The notes under the pieces were generated by a model. The model had not been told where the DNA came from. It saw nothing but the letters and a program-made list of their open reading frames with translations, and searched no databases. 64,000 nucleotides of DNA from Tritonibacter horizontis (GTDB taxonomy: Bacteria > Pseudomonadota > Alphaproteobacteria > Rhodobacterales > Rhodobacteraceae), in NCBI RefSeq assembly GCF_001518015.1, contig NZ_LPUY01000049.1:17101-81100 (forward strand), read 5' to 3'. The position numbers were made by a program, and so were the translations under genes. Positions 27,259 through 38,100 of this stretch are shown here, one piece after another (position 1 is the first letter of the stretch; the number at the start of each line of letters is the position of its first letter).

Positions 27259-27290
27259 TTCCCGAAGGCAGTCGGGAAGTGCGTCGGGAA
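27259..27290. repeat. Triple TCGGGAA repeat upstream of array member 3
   Basis: TTCCCGA (27259-27265), TCGGGAA (27272-27278) and TCGGGAA (27284-27290), one inverted and two direct copies, lie in the gap before member 3. It could be an operator, but it is short and may be chance in GC-rich DNA. Confidence 0.25.
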
Positions 27291-27390
27291 GGTCACATTA
27301 ATTCAACTTTTGGGAGGTGTCTGGCGGGCTGGCGTACACCTCTCGGGTTTGTTCTTGCCGGGAGGGGACGCGCGGGAGGCGCTCATCCGC

Positions 27391-28731
27391 CTATCGAGCC
27401 TTGTTTGGCCCTGTTTTTCGGGGCTGTTTTCCTGGTTTTCCTGGTTTTCCTGGTTTTCCTGGTTTTCCTGGTTTTCCTGGTTTTCCCGGTGCCCGCTTCT
27501 TTTGTGCCCGTTCTCCCTGTGCCCCTTTGGGGGATTTTGCCTTCGGTTCCTGCTGCGGGCGCCCCTTGGAGGGCTTGCGGCGGTCGCCTGCGGTGGGCGC
27601 GGCTTTGGGGCCCGGTTTTCGAGGGGTGCCTTTGTCTGCGGATTTCGGCGCGCCCGGCAGAGTCGGCTGGCGCAGGCGGCGCGGCCAATTGGGGGCCTTA
27701 GTGTCCAGAAGACTGGCGACCATCTCCGACAGCAGCGCCAGGCTGCGCAGTTCGGTTGCGTCAAAATGGTCTCGCGGATCGGTGGACAGTGGCTCTGCGG
27801 GGGCCTCATCGATGGCTTGTTGCAGCGCCGCCTGCATTAGGGGGCGCCCCTTGAAGAACTGCGCATCCAGAGCTGCGGCATCGCCATGATACCGGTCACG
27901 CACCGCCTCGGCCAAAGACCGGGACAGCCGCAGTGGAGTGCGGCTGGGCGGCGGCGGCAACAGGGCGATCTGATGTGTGAAAGCCACCCCCAGGGCCTTG
28001 CGCAGCGGTTTTGGGCGACCTGCCTGATGGGCGTGCAAAACCTTCAACCGCATCAGGTCTTCCAGGCACAGATCGCTTTCAATCGTTGGAAGGGAGCCCC
28101 TCCCATCGGGGGTCTTGCCAAAGGCTGTTTGGGAAAAATCATCAATGATAGAGCCGTTTTTCAGCTCTGTGGGCAGGAAAGGGCGCAACCGGAAGGCCGC
28201 TCCGAATTCCGCCTGCCAAGCGCGGAGCCGGGGCAGGTAATCCAGCTGGGGTTTCGGGTCCACCTGGGTGAAATAGGCCTCCAGCGTGTCGTCGAACCGT
28301 CCCTGGACCACCTGCTCTGTATAGGCGCTGGCAAGACGCGCGGCATGCGGCTGGATATAGCAGATCAGCCGGGTGCGCGCGGCAAGGGGCGCCGAGGCGG
28401 CAGGTATGCGCGCCAGCAGCTGAGACAGGGTCGCAGGTGAGGAGGTCCCCAATTGCTCGGCCGAGAGCAGCGTGTAGCGGGCCGAACTGCCAGAAACACG
28501 CTTGGCGATGGCGCGGGCCTTTTGCGGGTTGGCGAGTCCGTTGTGATCAATCTGATCGGGATAAAAGACCTTGTGCCCGCCGATCCTGACGCCTGCGGCA
28601 AAGCCGGCCTGGAGGGAGGCTGCCCCGGCTCCCGGATCGCCGATATGCAGAGCCAGCAACTCGGGGTGGGCACGTCGCAGGCGGCGCAGAACCGGGGCCG
28701 CAAGGGCGCGAAGAGAGCGGGAAAAGAGCAT
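27391..28731 (-). CDS. Degenerate sulfotransferase-like protein with collagen-like Lys-Pro-Gly tail, array member 4
   Basis: 446 residues. It aligns with members 3 and 5, but the nucleotide loop HKTGST is replaced by PGAGAA (in HIGDPGAGAASLQ) and the conserved Arg of the second motif by Gln (CYIQPHAARLASAYTEQV). Both PAPS anchors are therefore missing. After about residue 340 the protein becomes a Lys/Pro/Gly-rich basic tail with seven Gly-Lys-Pro triplets, encoded by the 9-bp tandem repeat at 27427-27489. It is probably not an active sulfotransferase; a binding or regulatory partner is possible. Confidence 0.7.
   Translation of the reverse strand: MLFSRSLRALAAPVLRRLRRAHPELLALHIGDPGAGAASLQAGFAAGVRIGGHKVFYPDQIDHNGLANPQKARAIAKRVSGSSARYTLLSAEQLGTSSPATLSQLLARIPAASAPLAARTRLICYIQPHAARLASAYTEQVVQGRFDDTLEAYFTQVDPKPQLDYLPRLRAWQAEFGAAFRLRPFLPTELKNGSIIDDFSQTAFGKTPDGRGSLPTIESDLCLEDLMRLKVLHAHQAGRPKPLRKALGVAFTHQIALLPPPPSRTPLRLSRSLAEAVRDRYHGDAAALDAQFFKGRPLMQAALQQAIDEAPAEPLSTDPRDHFDATELRSLALLSEMVASLLDTKAPNWPRRLRQPTLPGAPKSADKGTPRKPGPKAAPTAGDRRKPSKGRPQQEPKAKSPKGAQGERAQKKRAPGKPGKPGKPGKPGKPGKPGKQPRKTGPNKAR
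27427..27489. repeat. 9-bp tandem repeat (TTTTCCTGG) coding for Pro-Gly-Lys
   Basis: Six perfect copies of TTTTCCTGG (27427-27480) plus a variant copy (27481-27489). On the minus strand each unit is CCAGGAAAA, coding Pro-Gly-Lys, so copy-number changes keep the reading frame. It lies inside the tail of array member 4. Confidence 0.9.
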
Positions 28732-28778
28732 GACAGTCTCGTCAGGAAAGAGGATCAGGAGGAAAAGCGGGCAGGGCG

Positions 28779-29849
28779 TCAGAGGGCGAGGGCGTCGACC
28801 CGTTTCTTCTTCAGGGTGGTCTGCCAGTTGGAGGGGCTGTTTTGCAGTATCGCGGCGGCCAGATTTGCCAGCGCCGTGAGGCTGCGGATTTCGGCGGCAT
28901 CGAAATAATCTTCAGGAGCGACGGATTGCGCCTTGGGGATCGCCTTGTCGACAGCAAGGTCCAGCTCTGGACGCAGGGTCGCTACCCCGTCAAAAAACGC
29001 CAGATCCATGGCGCTGGCATCGGCGGCATATGTGTCGCGGATTTCTTCGGCGAGGGCGCGATGCAGGGCCAGTTTCGGTTGCGGTGTCGGATCCGGCTGC
29101 AGGCCGGCCAGACGCATGAATTCCCAACCCAGGGTGTGGCGTTCTTTTTGGGTCAGGTGGCCTTGGCAGGACTGAAACAGCTTGAGCCGCATCAGATCCC
29201 GCAGCGGCAAGGAGGAATTCGCGGCCGGCAGCGGTTTCAGGCGATAATCTGTGCTGTCGAGCATGTGGGTGATGAAATCATCCAGAACCGATTTCTGTAC
29301 CAGCCGATCACGGATCATCGGTCGCAGGCGGAAGGCGGAGCCAAAGGTCTCGCGCCAGCGGTTGAACCGCGGCAGGTACAGCAGCCGTTCCTGTTTGAAC
29401 GTGAGGCGGTGAAAATCCTCCAACGTGCTGCTGAAACGGCCGGATTTGATCTGCGTTGCAAAGCTTGAAAGAACCCGCGGCGCATGTGGGCGCACATAGG
29501 CGGCAATGCGCAGCTCATCAATTACCGGAGCAAAGAACCGATCAATCATACTTTTGACCCGTTGCGGGTCTGCCCCGTCGAGCGTTTCTGCCGACAGCAG
29601 CAACGTATCGGCCGGGCTGGCGGCAAAACTGTCGGCGGTGCGCTTCAACCAGGCCTCAGCCTGTTTTCGTGCGGGGCCGCGTTGGGACAGGGCATCGACT
29701 TGGGCGCGCAGACTGTTGTGGCTCAGCGTTCCGGGATAGCGGATCTGGCGTCCGGCCAGGTTTGCCCGTTTCCCGGCAAAGGCGTATTGGATCGTCGTCG
29801 ATCCGGTCTTGTGATCACCGATATGCAGGACAAGCGTTTTGGGGGGCAT
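28779..29849 (-). CDS. Sulfotransferase-like P-loop protein, array member 5 (first gene of the array)
   Basis: 356 residues from MPPKTLVLHIGD. It has an intact nucleotide loop HIGDHKTGSTTIQ and the second motif AYVRPHAPRVLSSFATQIK. The open frame runs on upstream through glf on the other strand, but that extension is not real because family similarity begins at 29849. It is the promoter-proximal gene of a minus-strand run continuing to 21838 and is divergent from glf. The role in glycan sulfation is inferred. Confidence 0.72.
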   Translation of the reverse strand: MPPKTLVLHIGDHKTGSTTIQYAFAGKRANLAGRQIRYPGTLSHNSLRAQVDALSQRGPARKQAEAWLKRTADSFAASPADTLLLSAETLDGADPQRVKSMIDRFFAPVIDELRIAAYVRPHAPRVLSSFATQIKSGRFSSTLEDFHRLTFKQERLLYLPRFNRWRETFGSAFRLRPMIRDRLVQKSVLDDFITHMLDSTDYRLKPLPAANSSLPLRDLMRLKLFQSCQGHLTQKERHTLGWEFMRLAGLQPDPTPQPKLALHRALAEEIRDTYAADASAMDLAFFDGVATLRPELDLAVDKAIPKAQSVAPEDYFDAAEIRSLTALANLAAAILQNSPSNWQTTLKKKRVDALAL

Positions 29850-29947
29850 GGGAAATCCGAAGTGGCCAAAGGATGCCGCCCGCGCGGCGCAGCTCTTCAT
29901 AAGAGGCAATGCGGGGGCGGGCAATTGTGCAGAACCGGGGCCCTCGT

Positions 29948-29986
29948 GGCGGGCTGCGGCCTGTTGCTCTGGGGTCGCAGCCCGCC
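29948..29986. repeat. Inverted repeat with 11-bp arms between array member 5 and glf
   Basis: GGCGGGCTGCG (29948-29958) and CGCAGCCCGCC (29976-29986) with a 17-base centre, inside the 249-base divergent control region. It could act as an operator or as a leader hairpin of either transcript; no T-run follows. Confidence 0.45.
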
Positions 29987-30095
29987 TGCGGCCCGCGGAT
30001 GGGCTCGTTCCAGAAGGCTTCCTCTCTTGCACCTCTGACCCCATCACGGCTAAGCCCTTTTGCAAAGCAAGGCATATGGACGACACGGGGACTGA

Positions 30096-31271
<1,176 letters not shown>

Positions 31272-31275
31272 GGGG

Positions 31276-31302
31276 AGGCTGGCCTTTGGGGCCAGCCTTT
31301 TC
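31276..31302 (+). terminator. Rho-independent terminator of glf
   Basis: Stem AGGCTGGCC (31276-31284) and GGCCAGCCT (31290-31298) with a 5-base loop, followed by a TTTTC run. It lies between convergent glf and the GSCFA gene. Confidence 0.8.
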
Positions 31303-31304
31303 GT

Positions 31305-32261
31305 TCAGTTCATGTAGTTTGCAACAAAAGTTGAAATCACATGCCGCACCATATCTGTCTGCACATGGCGGATATCGTGCCTCCAAGCTTTTTCTTGAGG
31401 AGTGTTGGTCACTAGCTCATAGCTTGGGAAATAATCCACAAAATCGTACTGCTTCTCGACCTCTTGAGCGACAGTGCGCAGAGTCGACTTGGAATAGCTG
31501 TTGGCGACGATGATATCCTGATCCGTAAAGGTACGGTTCAAAGGTACGGGAGAGACCGTGAGGATGATTTTCACATCTTTATTGCTCTTCTCGCGGATGA
31601 GATTGATCAGCGTATGAACTGATTTCAGATTTTCAGCGTAGTCCGTATTTTCGAATCGGAAGCGGTTCCCTTCGCGGGCAAATTTCCAGTGAATAGGAGC
31701 AACGTTCATGGGGACCTGTAGTTCATCATCCCACCACACTTCTGTCAGGCCTAAGGTGATGAAGACCACATCCGCATCCTGGATACGTTTGACACTTGTG
31801 CGGACAGTATCCTGAACCGCGACGGCGTCGGTGTATTCAAGAGTGCGCAAGCGGTGCAGCTGTGGGTTGAAGAACTGGCCTGGTGTGGCTTCGATCAGCC
31901 CTTTTCCGGGCAATTCTACGTCGTTCAGGCACTGGTTCAATTCCACTAACATGGAGTGAGTGGTGAACTTCGTCATGATCGAGGAGTTATCGCCCTTGAG
32001 CTGTTCATCGCAGGCGGCGGGCAGGTCGTTGATCTGAGAGAGAACTTGTCTGCCTTCGCGCAAGAAAGCTTTTTCTATTTCTCGGGCAAAACAAGAGCCG
32101 ATCATATAAAAGCTCATGTCGTTGGACAATTGGAACTTCGCTGTGTGGCTAATTTCCAGATAATCGTTCGATGTCAATCTAGTTGCGGCATCGTGAGCTG
32201 CATGGCCTTCAGTTTCATACTTTTTGTCAAGGCCTCGCGCCCATGTGTTCATTTTTCGCAT
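31305..32261 (-). CDS. GSCFA-domain protein
   Basis: 318 residues with the name-giving motif GSCFAREIEKAF near residue 56. The rest fits the SGNH-hydrolase-like GSCFA family, including FITLGLTEVWWDD and the C-terminal HDIRHVQTD. Members are found in polysaccharide gene clusters; activities as O-acyl-esterase or acyltransferase have been proposed from fold only. It is the last gene of the minus-strand operon and is visibly more AT-rich than the upstream operon genes, suggesting later acquisition. The start is supported by AGGA seven bases upstream. Confidence 0.8.
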   Translation of the reverse strand: MRKMNTWARGLDKKYETEGHAAHDAATRLTSNDYLEISHTAKFQLSNDMSFYMIGSCFAREIEKAFLREGRQVLSQINDLPAACDEQLKGDNSSIMTKFTTHSMLVELNQCLNDVELPGKGLIEATPGQFFNPQLHRLRTLEYTDAVAVQDTVRTSVKRIQDADVVFITLGLTEVWWDDELQVPMNVAPIHWKFAREGNRFRFENTDYAENLKSVHTLINLIREKSNKDVKIILTVSPVPLNRTFTDQDIIVANSYSKSTLRTVAQEVEKQYDFVDYFPSYELVTNTPQEKAWRHDIRHVQTDMVRHVISTFVANYMN

Positions 32262-32377
32262 GCTGTCGTCCTGATTCTTTTGAGCTGTCGGTATAGGTTC
32301 GCGTATGGTGTCTCGTGCGTTTTACCGTATTTCACCTTGCTTGTAGATTGAGGTGAGATCCGCACGATTCTGGGCGT

Positions 32378-33913
32378 TTAGGTTCTGCGCGCCCAGAGGT
32401 TCAAAGAACCGCGCCAGACGGTCCCTGAGGCCATCAGGGGATGGGGCGGGGATGCATTCCCGGCACGCGTGATCATGTGGTCGAAACCGTTGCGATCAAG
32501 TATCTCGAGAAGGTGCGTCAGGTTCGATTTTGGCAACCCCGGGCCGAAATGTAGCTCGATGAACATATTTCGAATATTGTCCATACGCCCATCTAGGGCC
32601 TCGATGATCTTGTATTCGACGCCTTCGACATCCAGCTTCAGGAAATCTACGGTCCGGTTTGCTATGCGATCAGCCAGGTTGACCTGTTGCACCATTACAG
32701 ACTGTATTTCATGATTTTGCGGGTCGAGCCGGGGGAGAAGGCTGGAGCCCATGGGCATGCTGGAGGCAGCGTAGAACTCTACAACATCCTCTTGGATCCC
32801 GACGGCGGCCTCGCACAGGGTCACGGTGTTCATACCGATCCTGTCGATATTCTCGCGCAGAATAGCTGCGTTTGCAGGGTTCGGTTCAAAGGTCAAAATC
32901 TCTGCTGTCGGATGGCGACGATTGAAGAGGTAGGACGCAACCCCATAACAGCCGCCGGCATCAATAATGAACGGGGCCTTGCTGTCCGTTTCGAAGTTGT
33001 ACTGAACGTTGCAGAGGATTTCTTCGAGCTGCACTGTCAGATCATAGAGCTGTCCAAATCTGAAGCGGCCACCTTTCAACGCAATTTCAGACTTGCCCGA
33101 TAGCAAGTCTTTCATAAATCGAACTTTTTGTCGGACGTCAGGACCATCTTCGTGTGGCCAGTGTGCCGCTGCAAGATGATCGCCACGCTCGACAAGTTCC
33201 GGGGCCAGGTGTCGGCGCAATTTCTGCCAGTAGACACCAACGCTGAAAGGAATAGTCTTCGTTTCCTTGCGGGGGGCAGAAGAAGGCTGCATCTTTTGTG
33301 CTTTCTGAAGGTGTTGGGGGGCTGCAGCGGTTTCAGGGGCGATGGGAAAAGGTTGCTCTACCGGGTTGATATTGGCGGCGCTATAGCGCCAGTCAATATT
33401 CCGACGCAGCACTTTTGCAGGGGTCCCGGCAACCAGACAATTTTCAGGAATCGTGTTGTTGACCAGTGATTTTGCCCCGACCACGGAGCCGCTGCCGATG
33501 TTGCTGCCCTTGAGAACCAGAACGTCCTCGGCAATCCACACATGATCGCCGATCATGATGTCGGCGGCTGGATTGATCATCTCTCCGCTTTCACGGTCGA
33601 TAATGTGATGATTGTCGCTGGTGCGTAGCTTGACGCTGGCAAAGAGGCAATGTTCGCCCACTGTGATGCTGCGACCTCGTCCGGACAGATTGGCCCAGAA
33701 CGAAGATCGGCATAGTGTGCCGCGCCCGATCTTCACATGTGTGTTGTCGGAAAGAAAATAGAGATGCAAGGCTCGAAAATGGCAGCCCTCTGCGATTTCC
33801 AGACTACAGTTGCGCGCCTTGAAGATGATCTCGGATTTGTCGACGGTCACACTGGGGTGCACATCGAGTGCACAGTCAGCGGGAATCTGGGTGAGGGTTT
33901 CGATCAGTTTCAT
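32378..33913 (-). CDS. Fusion: hexapeptide-repeat acyltransferase plus FkbM-type methyltransferase
   Basis: 511 residues in two parts. Residues about 50-170 are a left-handed beta-helix O-acetyltransferase domain (SDNHHIID near 99-106 with the probable catalytic His, then ITVGEHCLF, IMIGDHVWI, IGSGSVVGA and VAGTPAKVL). A Pro/Ala/Gln-rich linker (about 180-220) leads to a SAM-dependent FkbM methyltransferase: IIDAGGCYGVAS (316-327), FEPNP near 342, FLKLDVEGVE at 424-433. One polypeptide could thus acetylate and O-methylate the same glycan. Its start overlaps the upstream gene (ATGA). Confidence 0.85.
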   Translation of the reverse strand: MKLIETLTQIPADCALDVHPSVTVDKSEIIFKARNCSLEIAEGCHFRALHLYFLSDNTHVKIGRGTLCRSSFWANLSGRGRSITVGEHCLFASVKLRTSDNHHIIDRESGEMINPAADIMIGDHVWIAEDVLVLKGSNIGSGSVVGAKSLVNNTIPENCLVAGTPAKVLRRNIDWRYSAANINPVEQPFPIAPETAAAPQHLQKAQKMQPSSAPRKETKTIPFSVGVYWQKLRRHLAPELVERGDHLAAAHWPHEDGPDVRQKVRFMKDLLSGKSEIALKGGRFRFGQLYDLTVQLEEILCNVQYNFETDSKAPFIIDAGGCYGVASYLFNRRHPTAEILTFEPNPANAAILRENIDRIGMNTVTLCEAAVGIQEDVVEFYAASSMPMGSSLLPRLDPQNHEIQSVMVQQVNLADRIANRTVDFLKLDVEGVEYKIIEALDGRMDNIRNMFIELHFGPGLPKSNLTHLLEILDRNGFDHMITRAGNASPPHPLMASGTVWRGSLNLWARRT

Positions 33914-35172
33914 GCGTGCTGGTTCTTTTGTCCCTGAATGGCTGCGAGAACTGTGCTGGCAACGTCAGAAAGATCATAACGGAACATACCTGGCTGGTCA
34001 TAATCCGGTGCGATGACGTAGTATTTCATCAGCCGGGCAACGTGGTCGCGCAGCATATCAGGCCGCGTTTCCTTGCCTTTGTCGGCAAGGGCGGTCTGAA
34101 TCGCGCGCTCCAGCTCGGCGCGATAGGGGGCTTCCTCGACCAGGCCCGACCCGGTGAGCTGCATGCGCCCCATCAGGACCACGGGCGTGTCATGTATCAA
34201 CGCCATGTAGGCGCTTTGTGACACGATGGTGACGAGCGCATCTGCCTGGTCCAGCAGGTCAATCAGGTCGACCCGCTTGTCGATGACAGTGAGGCAATCT
34301 GAATAGTGCTCTAACCCTGGACTGGCGTGCTTGATTGATGGATGCGCCTTATAGAGGATGTGCCAGTCGTTCTTGCGAGCCAAAGGCAGCAAAGCTTCCA
34401 GGCCGATTTCGGTACTGACGAAATCGCCGGTGTGCTTCAGGGTCCTGCGCTTGGTGAATGGTTGCAATCCGGTCTTGAAGTCGTTGACCCCGGCATAGAT
34501 GAGCTTGGGGCGCTGATCCTCTGATAGGGCTGCTGCCTGTCCGACCTCATGCAGGCTCAGGCCCTGGCCTTTGCGGTTCGTCCGGGCAGTGATGGTCTGC
34601 CGGAGATAGGACGCGGCATGCTCCCGGTCGGACTGTGTGATTGGCAAGGCCTTGAAGACATCTGGTTGCTGCGCAATCCAGCTTTCCGCCATCTGTCCCT
34701 TGAATTCAAAACACCAGGAGCCGGGCAGAACGCCGTTTTCGCCAAACATCACCGGTACGCCCGTGCGCTGGCACCAGTCAGCAATGGCATAGTGATATGC
34801 GTTGAATTGATGCCATAGAATGACCAGATCCGGGGCGAAACGTTCCAGCTCCTGTTCGATGTATTCCCGATACATGTAGAGGGACGTATAGCAATCCCGG
34901 GCTGATTTCTTGGGATGGTCGTATTGGTAGGTCGCCGCTTGGATACGCAGTTCTCGGTTCGTTAACGTGATGTCGGGATGTTGCGTGACCCCAATGCCCC
35001 TCATGGAGCGTTCGATCAAGTTTGGCAGCACCAGATTGCGGGCAACTGTATCCAAGGGGTGACGGCTGGTCCGGCACACATCCGCTCCCCCGGCCTTGAG
35101 ATCCCGCAAAATGGTCTCGATGCGGTCGATCCGGACCGGATCTTCGCCATAGTCGCTGTAGAAGATACGCAT
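33910..35172 (-). CDS. KpsS/KpsC-like capsule synthesis glycosyltransferase
   Basis: 420 residues with features of the Capsule_synth family: FAPDLVILWHQFNA, then PVMFGENGVLPGSWCFE, and the C-terminal ILYKAHPS and VTIVSQSAYMALIHDTPVVLMG. KpsS and KpsC build the poly-Kdo linker on lyso-phosphatidylglycerol in ABC-exported capsules using CMP-Kdo. KpsF at 59948, supplying the Kdo precursor, and KpsMTE fit this role. A separate KpsC is not seen, so another acceptor or donor is possible. Overlaps: TGATG with the upstream gene, ATGA with the downstream one. Confidence 0.65.
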   Translation of the reverse strand: MRIFYSDYGEDPVRIDRIETILRDLKAGGADVCRTSRHPLDTVARNLVLPNLIERSMRGIGVTQHPDITLTNRELRIQAATYQYDHPKKSARDCYTSLYMYREYIEQELERFAPDLVILWHQFNAYHYAIADWCQRTGVPVMFGENGVLPGSWCFEFKGQMAESWIAQQPDVFKALPITQSDREHAASYLRQTITARTNRKGQGLSLHEVGQAAALSEDQRPKLIYAGVNDFKTGLQPFTKRRTLKHTGDFVSTEIGLEALLPLARKNDWHILYKAHPSIKHASPGLEHYSDCLTVIDKRVDLIDLLDQADALVTIVSQSAYMALIHDTPVVLMGRMQLTGSGLVEEAPYRAELERAIQTALADKGKETRPDMLRDHVARLMKYYVIAPDYDQPGMFRYDLSDVASTVLAAIQGQKNQHA

Positions 35173-38100
35173 CAGACCTGGGCTCCGCTGTCGCCTCGTC
35201 GGGCTTGAAGCTTTTCGCGCATTTCAGATGCGAGTCGCTCGTACCGGGTCAGGAGAGTGGACAAATCCCGCTTGCTCATCACGCCCTCGGGGAAGTCGGA
35301 CTCGTGGCATTCGTCGAGATAGATCTTCCGTGCCACTTCGAAGCGCTCCGTCGAGAAAGACGAGGCGGCCGTTGGCGCCGGCGTGTGGGTGAAGATCTCT
35401 TTCAGGGTGCGGCTGAAGGTCTCCAGGTTGGCAGTCTGTAGCACCTGAGGGGTGCGACAGCGAACCCGTGCCTCTTGTGGCTGCTGCAGAACTTCTGAAA
35501 TCTTGGCGCGCAGTGCAGCTTCGTCGCCCCAAGGGACGAAATGGGCATGATCTGCGTTGAATTCCTGCAGGACCGGGAGATCATATGCAATGCAGGGAGT
35601 CCCCATGTACCCTGCTTCCACTGGCGGATAGCCGAAGCCTTCGAACAAGGAGGGGAAAATCATCAACTCGGACTTGGCGATCTCTTCGTATTTTTCCCGG
35701 TCCGAAATCATGTACAGCAGCTTGAGCGACAGGCCGAGGTCGTCCAGCTTGTTTCTGAACGTGGTCAGCGTCTCGTCGTCCGGCAGGTCAGAGGTCCCCG
35801 CGATCAGCGCCAGCGTGTAGCCTTTCATCTCCGGGGTGATGCAGTCGAAGATGGCGTTGATGTTCTTGTGGGCACTGACATTCCCGAACCGGCTGATCAG
35901 GATGATCTGCTTTTCGCGGGGCATGTTCTGCTGTTTCACCAGATCTGCGATCGGGCTGTTGATCGCGGGCGGTGCCACGGCAAAGGTCGGTGTGTGAAAC
36001 AGCGTCTTGTAAAAGCGTTCTGCAAAGGGAACGGCGGTTTCGGCTGAGGACAGGATGATGTCGGAAAAGCAAGTGGCCGCGAACCAATTGTCGACATCGC
36101 TCAGCTTCTTGGGGGCCGGAGACAGGGCGTTGAACCAGTTCAGGCTCTCGAAGTTGAGGAAGGCTGTCTTGGCGTTGCAGGATTTTGCCTTTTCAAAGAC
36201 ACGGTAGTACATGCCCGGATTGCGGGAGCCGTCCGGCAGAACGATCACATAGTCGAAATCCCCAGCCGGGGGCTGCAGGAAGTCGTTGATCTCGTAATGG
36301 ACCTTGTGATGATGGGGGCTAAAGGACAGATCCCCGGACCACGGTGGCATATTGTTCGTCCAGACAACGACGTCGTCGCAAAACTCGGCCATGGCCTCCG
36401 CCAGCATGGTGCCGTGATACCGCCCGCCCGAGAAATGCCGCCGGTTCATTTGCATCACAATGAGCGCACGGGTTTTGCCGGGTTGGTCGGCGAGGCGCGG
36501 GGCCTGCAGCTGGCCACCGGGGATGCGTAGCTTGCGTCGGCCATCAACATCGGATGGTTCGAAACACCGGTCCGGCGCCGGGCGTGCGTGAACCGGTGGC
36601 GTGAAGGAAGGGGCGAGGGCAAAGAAGGACTTTCCCAAGGCTTCTCCCGCCAAGAAGCTTTCCTGCACAGACGCGAGGTATCGGGATTCCGTTGCCTGGG
36701 CGCGGTTCATCGTAAATGTGGGATGCGCCAGATGACCGCTGTCCACCAGATCATGGTATTGAGCGGCCTTGGAATGGGCCCAGAAATCTTCGTTGTTGGC
36801 GGGATTGGGATCCCGCCCGTCCAGGCCGAGCATGTAAACGGTATCGCTGAAACTGGCAGCGATCGGCAGCATGTGGATATTCAGGGTGCTGTCGAACCGC
36901 GGCAGGGACCAGATCTTTTCCAGATCGCAGTTGAGACCGCTGAACCGTTGTTCACACAGGATCACCCGGTCGCGAATTTCCGGATGATTTTGCACCAGCA
37001 GAAACCCGATGGCCGCTGAGGTGAAAAGATAGATGTCGCGCTCCGTCAGCGCCTTGATCAGATCCGTGCGGAACGTCTCGGCGTATTGCGAGACGCCAAA
37101 ATGGCTCACCGCATCTCCGGCGCAGATAAAGGTGGGGCGAATGTGGTCCAGAAGAGCGGCGTTCGCCACCACGGAATTGCAGGCGACGGTCATGCAGGTG
37201 CTGAAATCGAATTCGAAAGCCGTGTCGATCGAGGGACCCGTTCCAAAGACAGCGCTGCAAGTCTTGCCGGCGTCGCGTTGTGCCTGCAGGGCTGCCCGGA
37301 ACCGGTCCTGGCTTTCTTGCAGGCGCTTTTGTTTTTCTGCTTCAGGCAGGAGCAGCCACGGCCCCTTGCAGTAGTTGCCGTATTCGACGGACGCAGGATC
37401 ATTCGTTGCAACGGTGATGATATTGGGAGCCTTGCCCAGGATCTTGGAGAGATAGCGTTGCAAGCCCTTTGACAGCGGACGCCAGACGAGGATGGTCTTG
37501 GCGCGAAGCAATGCGTCGATATAGGCGCCGTCGGGCGCAATGATGTCCAATGTCCCGGCGTCCAGGCTGCGGCTGGCGAAATGATCCGGTGGCGGTGCGA
37601 TGTTGCTATGCGCGTCGGGGGCGGCAAACGTCACGCGGGAGATCGGCGAGTCGGGCCCGGTCAGATACCAGCTTGCGCGATGGTAGTGATTGGACAGGTC
37701 GGCCGCATCCTCGAACGCAGGGAAATAGCAGACCTCATCCTCAGCTTTCGCCGGTCTGGGGTGGTCGGCCAGCCCCTTCTTCAGGGCGATCAGGCTGGCC
37801 AGGTCCAGTGCCTCTTCGGCAGGGATAAGGTTCTGGCGTACTGATGGGGTGGTGGCGGTGATGCGGCGTGGCGCATCTTTCAAGGTGGAGACTGCAATCT
37901 CTGCGCGCAGGGCCGGATTGCCAGTTTCAGAAATCTGGAGTTCCTGACGATCCTGCAGGCCCGATACCAGAATGTTCAGCCTTACAGGCTGAATGCCTTT
38001 GGAGTTCGCAGGCGCAACCCGACTTTGAACCGGGCCGAGGGGTATCCCTTCGGTCGTGGTCACATCGAAAGCCAGGGTCTCCCGGTCGGAGACAATGTCC

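Noticed and set aside
27427..27489. CRISPR-like array
   Set aside because: Units are 9 bp with no spacers; it is a coding minisatellite.
27310..27840. Plus-strand frames with repeated Phe-Ser-Trp or Pro-Gly-Phe triplets
   Set aside because: These are other-frame readings of the 9-bp repeat that codes Pro-Gly-Lys in the real minus-strand gene.
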